Positions 49,469-58,483 of a DNA stretch of 64,000 nt are shown in pieces. A program made the position numbers and the translations under genes. The DNA is taken from contig NC_030388.2 in assembly GCF_001625215.2 (NCBI RefSeq), positions 26,028,558 to 26,092,557 on the forward strand, given 5' to 3'. How positions within the stretch are numbered: position 1 is the first letter of the stretch; the number at the start of each line of letters is the position of its first letter. A model generated the notes under the pieces. It was not told where the DNA came from and did no database searches. It saw only the letters and a program-made list of their open reading frames with translations. Source of the DNA: Daucus carota subsp. sativus. Lineage: Eukaryota > Streptophyta > Magnoliopsida > Apiales > Apiaceae.

Positions 49469-50530
49469 AAAAGTAAATTCAGGTCGGAATTGGCTTGTCC
49501 ATAATATAACAGGCTTCTGTCCCCTGGTAACGAATAATGTTTCGATGCACAAGTATTGGTCCCATTAGATTTGATTGAAGTTGTAAACCTTTGTTGGCAA
49601 GAAAAGTATTTTGTAAAGAATGATAACCTTTCTCTATATTCCCCACAGTTAGATTTTTTAATTTATAAAATTTGGGTTTTGTTAATTACATGGACTATGG
49701 ATGTTGGTTAGAGGCTTAGAGCTTTAGCAGCTTCCTTAATTGATACCTGATACTTTACAGTGGAGATAGATTAGATGACCATACTAAACATGTTGGCACA
49801 CCAGGTTTTATTTAATCTGTCATTTTCAGAATGAATTGCAACCATGTACGAGGTTAGTATTAAATTATACACCAAATTCCACAGATTAAATAAACAAGCT
49901 CTAAAAAGTCAAAGTCAGTGACTTGGCCAACTGAAACACTTCCAAAGAAATTGTTAAGCGAGAAAGTTCCCATCAGGAGCCCAGCATGTTTATCCAAATT
50001 ACTCAGAGCAATCCAAGCATTAAGATGATCATAATAATAATATAGTAACAGGTTATGTTCAGAGAAAACCATTAGGGAGTGAACCTTAGAACCATTACCT
50101 TATTTCCAGTATTAGTTAGGATCCTGGAGCAGAACTTCAAATGAAAATAAGTATTAGTTAGGGTTCTGCAACAGAACTTCAAATGAAAAAAATATCTTGT
50201 TTATGTATTATATTTTAAAATTACATTTGAACACACAACGATGCAAAAAAACATTTATTTAGATTTATATCCTAAAAATTTATGAAAAATATAGGGTTTC
50301 GTAGCAGACCTTAGTGGTTCTATGGTTCTATTTTAAGTATTGGTTCTTTATTAAGCGCGACTCTAATATAACATATAAATAAAGTTATTATCATGGTCAA
50401 TTACTGCAAATTAGTTGTATGCTATATGGATTTGAAAAATACCAGAGGATAAGTGAGGAGTTATGAAACCTTAGTTTTCAAGTTGAAACCTTCTTATTTA
50501 TATATCTGTATATGATTAGCCAAGAGCCTA
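49469..50530. other. Intergenic DNA after the TRAF1-like gene
   Basis: It contains the presumed 3' UTR and AT-rich DNA. GTATTAGTTAGGxTxCTGxAxCAGAACTTCAAATGAAAA occurs twice in tandem near 50110-50190. No gene. Confidence 0.45.
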
Positions 50531-50536
50531 ACATAC

Positions 50537-50587
50537 GGTCAAAAATCCACACCCCTTGGACAAGTAGATATAATAAAGAATGGTCAA
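50537..50587 (-). promoter_or_regulatory. Two W-box cores upstream of the peptide gene
   Basis: GGTCAA at 50537-50542 and at 50582-50587 (TTGACC on the minus strand) within 70 bases of the TATA box. W-boxes bind WRKY factors and are common in pathogen-induced promoters. The cores are short, so chance is possible. Confidence 0.4.
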
Positions 50588-50604
50588 GTTGTGCAAGATT
50601 TGTC

Positions 50605-50612
50605 TATAAATA
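50605..50612 (+). promoter_or_regulatory. TATA box of the peptide gene
   Basis: TATAAATA, 94 bases before the ATG, consistent with a transcription start near 50637. Confidence 0.65.
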
Positions 50613-50698
50613 CTCACATATATTCTCCAGGATCACAACATCTCAATTTCATCATAATACATTAGAGTATCTACAGTACTCTACAGACAACAAGAAAA

Positions 50699-50968
50699 AT
50701 GAGAAAAATCCTGAGCTCTATCTTGGGAATTCTCCTGCTTCTCCAGGCATGCAAAGGTGGTAGAATTCTAAATGAAAAACCAGGCATAGAGCTGCAGTCT
50801 CTTGAAAGAGGACTAGTACCTCCTTCTGGTCCCTCTGGCTGCACTCACATTCCTGAAAGTAGCGGAACCAAGTGTCCGATGATCGGAGAAATGCACGTTG
50901 TTGGTCGTGCCATGGATCGATTCGCAGCCTACCCCAACGTTGTCAATCCGTTTTCTGTTGCTACTTGA
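50699..50968 (+). CDS. Small secreted peptide precursor with SGPS core
   Basis: Single exon, 89 aa. Residues 1-20 are a hydrophobic leader (MRKILSSILGILLLLQ) that fits a signal peptide. A short variable region follows, then a conserved-looking block ERGLVPPSGPSGCTHIP at 36-52 with SGPS at 43-46. Two Cys (48, 59) could form one disulfide, and a tail with GEMHVVGRAMDRFAAYP follows. The SGPS core is shared by IDA/IDL (PPSxPSKRHN) and PIP/PIPL signalling peptides, which are perceived by leucine-rich-repeat receptor kinases. Here, however, it is in the middle of the precursor, followed by CTHIP, not at the C-terminus. I recognise the general class but not a named family. A TATA box and two W-box cores lie upstream. 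Confidence 0.75.
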   Translation: MRKILSSILGILLLLQACKGGRILNEKPGIELQSLERGLVPPSGPSGCTHIPESSGTKCPMIGEMHVVGRAMDRFAAYPNVVNPFSVAT

Positions 50969-51830
50969 AGCCAGAACAGAAGCAAGGCTTCAATATGTTG
51001 TGATGTATAGGTGCATCACATATTCACATGAATATACACTGCAGGCGTAGCTGTGCTGTGCAGGACTTTGTTTTACAGATTTCTTCATGTAGTTATTTTA
51101 TTTATTGTTCAAATAACATATTCCATTTATTTCTTGGCGGGATACATAATTCGATAACCATGAAAAGATTGGAATATTTATATTTGTTATAGGATAAATA
51201 TAACAATATTTATGTATTTATTATCATGCTCAGTGTCTGGATCATTAGTTTACGCGCACCTTAGATAATTCCAACTTGGAAGGTGACTTTGAAATCATCC
51301 CACACGGCCACACCATATATATACACAAAGAGGTCTGACAAGGCTGTCGCATACCTATCCAATAATAATTTTAACAATTCTTCCTAACAGTGTAGCAGGG
51401 CAAGTCAGAATCGATCCCACAAAAATAAATATATCAAACACCAGTTATTTCTGATCAAATTCTACTAAGCAAAGAATACATAATATTTTAGAGATGATTA
51501 TACTAATTATACGAAAGCAAATAAGAATTTTATCAATTAATTTAAAACATCCAGAATTAAGTAACCCCATTAGCATGAATCAATGCAATTATGACTCGCT
51601 ACCCCAACTAATCAGATATAATACTCAAGAGGAAAGATGTGCCCTATAAAATACCAATAACCTCTTCCGAGTATTAATGGCTTGGTTATCCGAGTATTAA
51701 TGGCTTCTCTAAATATACAATCAAGCCTGTTTCCATGATATCATGCAATTTAGAGACATTAAACACAACATCCTGACTTCCTAACAATCCATTCTACCAT
51801 AATGTAGCATGTATTGTTTGATCAACCGAG
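50969..51830. other. Intergenic DNA, no gene seen
   Basis: It holds the presumed 3' UTR of the peptide gene and AT-rich DNA. GAGTATTAATGGCTTxxTTATCC is repeated near 51670-51705. Confidence 0.45.
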
Positions 51831-52208
51831 CACTGTGTATTTACGACGGAAAGGATTTCTTTGTAAGTTTTTACGAAGAAAAACCCATCCATCATAAATT
51901 CATTTATTTAATTTTTTTCTAATTAAAAAATAATCAAAAAGTTCTTGTCCTCGAACGACGCTTTTTTGGTAATAAAACATAAGACGGACTGCATGTTGTA
52001 AATTTTAACTATGATCATAATGAAATTATGGCCCTATCAGGTCGACTTATGAGTCCCGTCCGAAACTTGGCCAGACTTAAAAAAATTGCCATGGATTTTT
52101 GAACTTACTATTTGAGTAAAAATGACGGAAATTTTCCGTCGTAAATTGATAATTCATGACGGATTTAAGACTTAATTTCCGCGATAAATAACCCAGCTTG
52201 CTGCAGTG
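51831..52208. mobile_element. CACTA-type element, short non-autonomous
   Basis: Ends CACTGTGTATTTACGACGGA and, inverted, CACTGCAGCAAGCTGGG then TTATTTATCGCGG. Subterminal CGTCGTAAA/GACGGAAA words occur at both ends. 378 bp. The flanking triplets GAG and AAG are near-matches, so the target duplication is imperfect. Confidence 0.55.
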
Positions 52209-52556
52209 AAGGTTACAATCAAAGACAAGGACTAAATAATGAAAACAGAAGCTTGCTGAAATAAAGAAATAGGAGCCAGCCAGGAAGCTCAGAGCTAATG
52301 GACAATTGAACAACTGATCAATGTTCAGACTGGTTATCGGCCCATATATAGATGCTCTGAATAAAAGAAAGAGAGGCCTGCATGTTTCATTGACTACGTA
52401 TTCATATCCAAACGAGTACAGACTAATAAATTTGTACAAAACGTGTTTAAACTGCTCGTTCAGCTTGCTCTAATCGATTTATTCTGGCCGGCCAGCTTGC
52501 TAGACTGCAGTTTAAGCTTCTGATGCTCACACACAAAACCATAAGGTCCCTGTGCT

Positions 52557-52564
52557 TATAAATA
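52557..52564 (+). promoter_or_regulatory. TATA box of the proteinase inhibitor gene
   Basis: TATAAATA about 104 bases before the ATG. Confidence 0.6.
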
Positions 52565-52660
52565 CTCCTTCGAATCAACTCGATTTCCTCATCCAATCAG
52601 ATATCAAGTTTATTGAGTATAAGTGTTTATCAGCAGCATCTCAGTTTCATTTTTCTGAAA

Positions 52661-53049
52661 ATGTCGAGCCGTAGTTGCAGCGGAGGTAAAAAACAATTAA
52701 CATAGAATGCAATTCTAGTTTTCTTGACAGTTATATACTCCTTCCGTCCCTCTCATTTCTTAACTTCATATTTAATTACCTACGACGTCTATGCACCTGC
52801 ATTACGTATTTCTGCATATGTATGTGTAATGCTTATAAATAATTCTATATGACAGGTAAGAGTTCATGGAGCGAATTAAATGGCATTAACGGGGACCTAG
52901 CAGCACAGATCATCGAAAGAGAAAACACAAGCGTGAATGCTGTTGTAGTTTCAGAAAATACGCTTGGTACAACGGATTTCAACTGCTTTAGGGTCAGGGT
53001 AAAAGTTGATAGCAATGGCATTGTCACTTCCACCCCAAGAATCGGTTAA
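52661..53049 (+). CDS. Potato type I serine proteinase inhibitor (I13)
   Basis: Two exons, 52661-52685 and 52856-53049, joined in phase 1 to 72 aa. The single phase-1 intron just before KSSWSELNG is usual for the family. No signal peptide, so cytosolic or vacuolar by another route. It has the family signature SSWSELNG, IIERENTSVNAVVV, a reactive-site loop around 44-50, then RVRV, and the C-terminal GIVTSTPRIG. Cys 6 and Cys 52 fit the single conserved disulfide. The predicted scissile bond is Thr48-Asp49. Such inhibitors act on subtilisin- or chymotrypsin-like proteases of herbivores and microbes and are usually wound- or jasmonate-induced. Specificity with a P1 Thr is uncertain. Confidence 0.92.
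52737..52760. repeat. Single Stowaway-like end in the inhibitor gene intron
   Basis: TACTCCTTCCGTCCCTCTC resembles one MITE terminus. No partner end was found within the 170-base intron, so it is a remnant or coincidence. Confidence 0.35.
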
Positions 53050-53758
53050 TCAGCAGCAGCAGCAGCCTATTATGCGATTTAACCAGACGGAAATTGATTG
53101 ATGTGATTTTTCTTCTCAACTATTACACATTGTTGTATTTATGGAGTGTTGCTCAAAATTTGTTATTTGTGTCTTTATCATCTAATGCATTGGTTGTGTG
53201 TCTGTTTGGTGATGTATCATATACTGTATTTATTATCTTTAAATTCCTGTACCCGGTGTGAAATGAGACTGATTTTAAGAACCTCTGATTTGTTTTTGAA
53301 TTTTTCTTTTGATGACCTCAAATCCCTGTGATAAGCAAGCATTGAGCTGAAGGGAACTGGTCGGAGAATTGAATAGACCTTGTCCGACTGTAAAGTTCAG
53401 GTACAGAAGATTAGAAACCGCAGAATAGTTTATGTTCAGACCTACTAACTTGCGATAAACAAATGGATCAGGGGAAATCACATCAGAGTCATAGCAGAAT
53501 GCATTGTGCATATGTTAATCTTACTTTACAAATCATTCGACCAATTAAAATATTTCTATAGATTGTAATATAAAGGATACAACTCGAATTTGACACCATC
53601 CCTAAAGGACAAGTCCTAAAACAGGACTAGCCATTTTCTTAATCAGTTTCATGATGCCTTAAACCACCATAACATCTCACGAGACTGGAGTTGATAACAT
53701 TCTAGATTCCGCGAATCACAACCAAAACCCGAAATTTAATACTCTTCTAGTCTTCTTC
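53050..53758. other. Convergent intergenic region
   Basis: It lies between the plus-strand inhibitor and the minus-strand syntaxin and must hold both 3' UTRs. No further gene seen. Confidence 0.5.
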
Positions 53759-55435
53759 CTAGGACTTGCTAAAGCTGGTTGCAATTGGGATAACAATCAC
53801 AAGAATGAGAATCAACAATAGTATGATGCCAATGCACATACACCTCCTGCTGCTCTTCTGGTATCCCTTTGCAGTCTTAAGATTCTTGGATCCATCACTG
53901 ACATACTGTGCTGCATTCATCACATGGTGCTCAATGTCATCCATTTGCTCCCCTTGAGCCTCCACCATCACGGCCATATCCAAGAACACCTGGTGTAGCT
54001 CCAGCAAGCTCTTCTCTATCTCTTTCGCTGCGTCGTGCCTGTCCTGTATCTCAACCACTGTCTCAAGCACTTTTCCCCTCCCATGTTCCTACATTAACAC
54101 CACAACATCACATTATTATTTTACACAAAACAATACGAAACCTTAAAATTCATTACTGATATCCATTTAGCAAAAAACCATCAAATTAATTACCATATAC
54201 CAAAAGCAAGATACCCCAGGAGCAAAAGACTAACAAACACACTCACACGATATACCCTCATATTACAGGATTTCATCTATAAGAAGTTCAAGATACCTTA
54301 AAAAACCATTAAATTAATTACCATATACCAAAAGCAAGCTACTGTACCCCAGAAGCAAAAAACTAACAAACACACTTATTATGTACCCTCAAATTACAGA
54401 ATTTCATCTATAAGAAGTTCAAGATACCTTAAAAAAAGCTTCTTTTTTTTCCACACTCACGCTCACACTCACACATACACATGACCTATGACCAGATCAT
54501 CAAATCAGCGTAAAACCCGCAAATTGCAGATATTCATCGAATATAAAATTATTACCATAAGCAAAACTGGACAGTACCTAACAAAATACTTTTAAGTATT
54601 TTTTTTCCTTTATAATTACTCACAATTCACAAACAATTAACAAATTGCAAACGGATAGACCAGAACCCCTATCCAAGTTAAACATAGACCACTTTCTACT
54701 ACTAATAGACACACACACACAAATATTTGTCAAATTTGCAGAATTAAATACCAAATTTCCTGATTCCAACATCGAACAAATAATACCAAATGAATTACAT
54801 AAAATTTGAATTGAGTTAGGTTATACCTGAATAGCTTTAGCCAAGAATTTTTCACCACCATTTTCATTAGAAATAATTGTCTCAATCACATCCTCATTCG
54901 GGTATTCACCAGTCACCGTATAGTACTGTCTTCCAACACTATCTTTATACTCAGTCATCATCCTCTGCCTCAACCCCTGAAAATCCATCATCAGCTCCTT
55001 CAGCTTCTTCCTCAGCCCATTCGTAACCGCAGACCTAGTACGGTCCACTGGAGTGCCCTCTTTACACCCCGAAAGCCTCCTATTCACAGCATTAGACCGG
55101 TCCATATCTTCCAACTGACCCCTAATTGATTTGGCCTTTTTGAGCACCAGCACAATGTTTGAATTGATCTTGTTCCGTATCGATTTCAAAGCTTCGGGCT
55201 TGTGAAGTGACTTGCTTTCTTCACTTGATTGCTGAAGCTGATTCAAGATTTCCCTGATTGTATTCATCTCTTCTTTGACAGTCTCTGCTTCGGATAAAAA
55301 TGATGTGAGGTTTTGGTCCATCTTGTTAGTCTTGGACATTTCGATATCATCATCGAGGCCAGCTTCGAGATCTTTAAAAGCTTCTTTTTTTAGATTCTTA
55401 TAGCTCTCCCATGATTTTGTCATTAGATCATTCAT
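53759..55435 (-). CDS. KN: Cytokinesis-specific syntaxin KNOLLE (SYP111)
   Basis: Two exons, 54827-55435 and 53759-54088, join in phase 0 to 312 aa (Arabidopsis KNOLLE is about 310). It begins MNDLMTKSWESYKNLKKEA, has an N-terminal regulatory Habc bundle (about 38-160), then TAVTNGLRKKLKELMMDFQG-like sequence. The Qa-SNARE helix covers about 217-280 with zero-layer Gln248 (VEAQGEQMDDIE). One C-terminal membrane anchor is at 287-306. Conserved features (DLEAG, MDQNLTSFLSEAE, RLSG ... VDRTRSAV) favour SYP111 over SYP112 or SYP121-125. KNOLLE sits on vesicles that fuse at the cell plate during plant cytokinesis and is transcribed only in G2/M. Two MSA-type elements just upstream match this. A GA/GATA microsatellite lies in the 5' UTR. 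Confidence 0.94.
54089..54826 (-). other. Intron of the syntaxin gene
   Basis: 738 bases. Holds an imperfect direct duplication of about 130 bases (54178-54300 and 54302-54435, sharing TTACCATATACCAAAAGCAA and TTTCATCTATAAGAAGTTCA). Confidence 0.8.
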
Positions 55436-55438
55436 CTT

Positions 55439-55496
55439 GTGTGTGTGTGAGTGAGAGAGAGAGAAGGGGGAGAGAGAGAGAGAGAGGGAGAGAGAG

Positions 55497-55553
<57 letters not shown>
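55439..55553 (+). repeat. Compound GT/GA/GATA microsatellite
   Basis: Runs of GTGT, GAGA, AGAT (about six units) and GAGA directly upstream of the syntaxin ATG, so it lies in the transcribed 5' leader (as CT-rich RNA) or the core promoter. Confidence 0.93.
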
Positions 55554-55554
<1 letters not shown>

Positions 55555-55653
55555 TGCTATCAGATTTGGAGTGAAGAAGATGGAGTGAGCAAGGATTAGA
55601 TTTGGGAAGATGTTTAATTGAAGTACCTAAGGTCTGAGTTCTCTGGCAAGAAG

Positions 55654-55664
55654 TAACCGTTGAG
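55654..55664 (-). promoter_or_regulatory. MSA-like element, copy 1
   Basis: On the minus strand it reads CTCAACGGTTA, ten of eleven matches to the mitosis-specific activator consensus YCYAACGGYYA. Confidence 0.65.
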
Positions 55665-55668
55665 GTTT

Positions 55669-55679
55669 TCTAACGGCTA
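55669..55679 (+). promoter_or_regulatory. MSA element, copy 2
   Basis: TCTAACGGCTA, a full match to the MSA consensus YCYAACGGYYA bound by three-repeat MYB (MYB3R) factors that drive G2/M genes, about 235 bases upstream of the syntaxin ATG. It is on the opposite strand to copy 1. Confidence 0.75.
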
Positions 55680-55739
55680 GTTTTTGGGGGAAAAAATACC
55701 ACAAGGGATGAGAATCAATAAATATGTACGTAAATATTT

Positions 55740-56798
55740 AAATAAGTTCCTTTTATGCCATTTGTTCCTCGCCCTATATGCAAAGTGTAACTTTGTCAAT
55801 TGCAATATAATTTTTTAGAGAAACGTTATTATTTGAAGTTTTTTGCTTACTTTTTTTCCAAATGACAGTGATAAATATATGTATGAATTAAATTGGATAA
55901 ATTTTTCAAATGACGTGATAAATAAGTGTGTGTTTGTGAATAGGGCTTATCGGCTTAAAAGTTTAGAAGCCCACTTCCTCTTTTTTATCATCTGTTTGAC
56001 AAATGATTTGAAGCACTTAATAAAGACAAAAAAAAGTCCAGAAAAGAAGCTACAAAACCTGGTTTTCTTGGGACTCAGCTTCTTTCAGCTGAGTACACTC
56101 GTATCAAAACGTACCGGAGATTATGTTAGACGTAATGATGTATTATTACAGCATAAGTTACTCTACATTATCACAAATATATTGTCATTTTATGTTGCTC
56201 ATAACTAGAGAAATAGAATTGTACTATTAATTCTCTTGTTATTTGAGTTTTAGTTAATGGTTTGTGGAGTTGCTCCAGATTAGCACCAATATATTATCAT
56301 TTTATGTTGCTCATAGCCAGCAAAGTAGAATTGTGTGATCAATTCTTTTGTTATCCTTATTTGAATAGTACATAACTGCACATATTCAATGGCTGCAGAA
56401 TATCTTCAATGGCAATGATTTTTGTTCCATGCTACAAAGGTATGAACTTAATTTTTTACTCCCCTAATCTATATGCCAGTGGCATCCTACTCTTGTTTAT
56501 TTTTCTAATTAATCATGATAAGTAATTTTGATCTGCAAAAAAACTATCGGCTCACAGTCACACTGATAAGTCCAATATCTGTAGCTACAAACCAAAGCCA
56601 TCACTATATAATATAATTTTTATGACTTTACAAATGAATCATTCTGTTAATTACAAGGAAGTATTGATTTTGCAGGATATAGCCATAAAATAAGCAACTG
56701 CATGCAGCTCTACAGAGTTTAAAAACTAAAATCACATAGAAGAAGCATGATCATCAGACAAATAATAATATTGTCTGTCAAGAGACCATAAGATTGTG
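55740..56798. other. Intergenic DNA between syntaxin and CYSTM-like genes
   Basis: No supported gene. A segment of about 65 bases containing TCATTTTATGTTGCTCATA occurs twice (56187 and 56297) with changes. The 121-codon frame at 55843 shows no family resemblance. Confidence 0.5.
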
Positions 56799-57322
56799 TT
56801 ATTCTTCGCAACACTCATCGCTGCAGAGAAAACAGAAGATTTGCCTAAAACACGTCCCACAACATCTGCAGCATCCACAGCATTCACAACATTCACAGCA
56901 TCCACAACATCTGCAAGTACATCCACAACATCCACAACAAAACCAACATTTACAGCCTTTTGATTTAGTTTCTACTGGACCAGCCGGTTGCGGAGCTGCA
57001 CCTCTCATCGGGTAACCAGCCGGTTGCGGAGCTGCATACGAGTCTGGAAACGCACCTGCAATACACGGATTAGTTCATATTAGTTCCATATATAAATTGA
57101 TTGAATAAGTACTCAAATCACGGATTTTGTTAATAAACTGTTTGGAAAAGAAGCAGAAACTCTTATAGAGAAGTTAGCATTCTTAACTTCTTAGAAGTGT
57201 TTCTACTTCTTTACACAAACAGGTCATAAAAAGCAGAAGCCAGAAGCAGAAGTTGCTTCTGTGAAACAAACCGGCCCTTACTAACACAAACCTTGTTGCT
57301 GCTCTATATTTTTGTTTACCAT
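56799..57322 (-). CDS. CYSTM/PCC1-like cysteine-rich protein with expanded Cys repeat
   Basis: Two exons, 57292-57322 and 56799-57055, joined in phase 1 with consensus splice sites to 95 aa. The N-terminal half (MVNKNIEQQQGAFPDSYAAP, then a duplicated AAPQPAG, GYPMRGA and VETKSKG) resembles the Pro/Gly-rich front of CYSTM proteins such as PCC1, which has the same GYPxRxA ... VETxSKG pattern. CYSTM proteins end in a short Cys-rich membrane segment. Here that end is about 50 residues with 25 Cys, built from CCG/CCE/CCR triplets. CYSTM proteins are tail-anchored stress and defence proteins at the plasma membrane. Whether this expanded tail still enters a membrane or instead binds metal, like a metallothionein, cannot be told. 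The start is taken from the short first exon and is less certain than the rest. Confidence 0.72.
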
Positions 57323-58058
57323 GACTACTGTAGTGTTTTAGTGTAATGAATTTAGAGCTGTAGTTGGAGCTGAATATATGCAGTGTTCATGAATCTTCTT
57401 GTATTGTTTACAAAGTCGAGTTCATAAGTCTCCGATGTAACAAAGTCGTCATGACAGGTCTGCTACGTTGCGTGTCGAGTCAATGTATAGTATCGTGTGG
57501 AAACCAAAACTGCACCAAGTGGTGGATTTTTTGTGTGGCTGAAATTCTAAATATGTGGAACGTGATAGCCGTTTCATATATTTGAAAGTGATTATTTTCG
57601 TAATTATATCCGACCCATATCAAAAGAATATAACAATCGTAATTTTTATAAATATGAATACTATGCTCAATATCAATGTCGAAATCATGTCCATGCCCCG
57701 GCCACACTAGGCAATTAATGGTAGAAATTTATGGATTTTGACGGATTAGAATTAATTTAATGTATTTTGGTTAATTTTAATTCTACACAAAATGTCACAT
57801 AAGTTTGTAGATTTGAATATAATTTTGTTGATTTGAAGGGGAATGGTGATGATTATGATATGATATAGTTTTCGACGATTATTTCAGAAACTCATATTAT
57901 AGCAAATTTAACAAAATACATATTCATTTTTATTTTCAAGACATTGACTATATTTTTCATTTTTAATATGTCAACTCACTTTTTACTTAATTTTGTTTTT
58001 TTTTTTTTCTTTCTAACTTGTGCTTGTACTTTGGCAAACTCAGTAGTCAATATAAGAA
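57323..58058. other. Intergenic DNA, no gene seen
   Basis: The promoter of the CYSTM-like gene probably lies in the first few hundred bases. The rest is AT-rich with no recognised element. Confidence 0.45.
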
Positions 58059-58067
58059 AATGCTTTA

Positions 58068-58319
58068 GGATCTTGTTCCCTGACAACCGCGTGTTAGATA
58101 AGGGTTATCTAGGACCGTAGATTTATATTTCGAGGGCCCAGATCCAATCTGAAATTTTAATGTATCCGCTATAAATATCCGCGGACAGGCCTTTCGCGGA
58201 AAATATACGCGGATACATTAAAAACCCAATCTGAGCCTTTGAAATATAAATCTAACAGCCCTCGTACACTGTGTTAGATAACCCCTTATCTAACACGCGA
58301 TTGCTAGGGAACAGTACCC
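58068..58319. mobile_element. Mutator-type MITE, 252 bp
   Basis: A perfect 9-bp target duplication AATGCTTTA is at 58059-58067 and 58320-58328. The ends GGATCTTGTTCCCTGACAAC and, inverted, GGGTACTGTTCCCTAGCAAT continue into CGCGTGTTAGATAAGG. Inner inverted repeats (TTTAATGTATCCGC) make most of the element palindromic. Non-coding. Confidence 0.92.
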
Positions 58320-58483
58320 AATGCTTTATATCTGGAACAAGTCTAAAAAGGGGAGGGAGAAGCCGATATGACTTAGAAACAGGGTTTTGTCAGTTTCATG
58401 TACATTTCTAATGATGAGATGACAGAAGATTTGTAAATTGTCACAACTCCACATTAGCCACGCTTGGCACAATTTAGACTTGA

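Noticed and set aside
55843..56208. 121-codon plus-strand frame
   Set aside because: AT-rich, no recognisable domain, no promoter signal and no splice support; looks like chance.
56794..57015. Plus-strand frame with HPQH/QHPQ repeats
   Set aside because: It is the antisense shadow of the Cys-rich repeat of the minus-strand CYSTM-like gene, which has consensus splice sites and family resemblance.
50699..57322. Possible defence gene cluster (peptide, inhibitor, CYSTM-like)
   Set aside because: They are unrelated families on both strands with KNOLLE between them. Proximity alone does not support a functional cluster.
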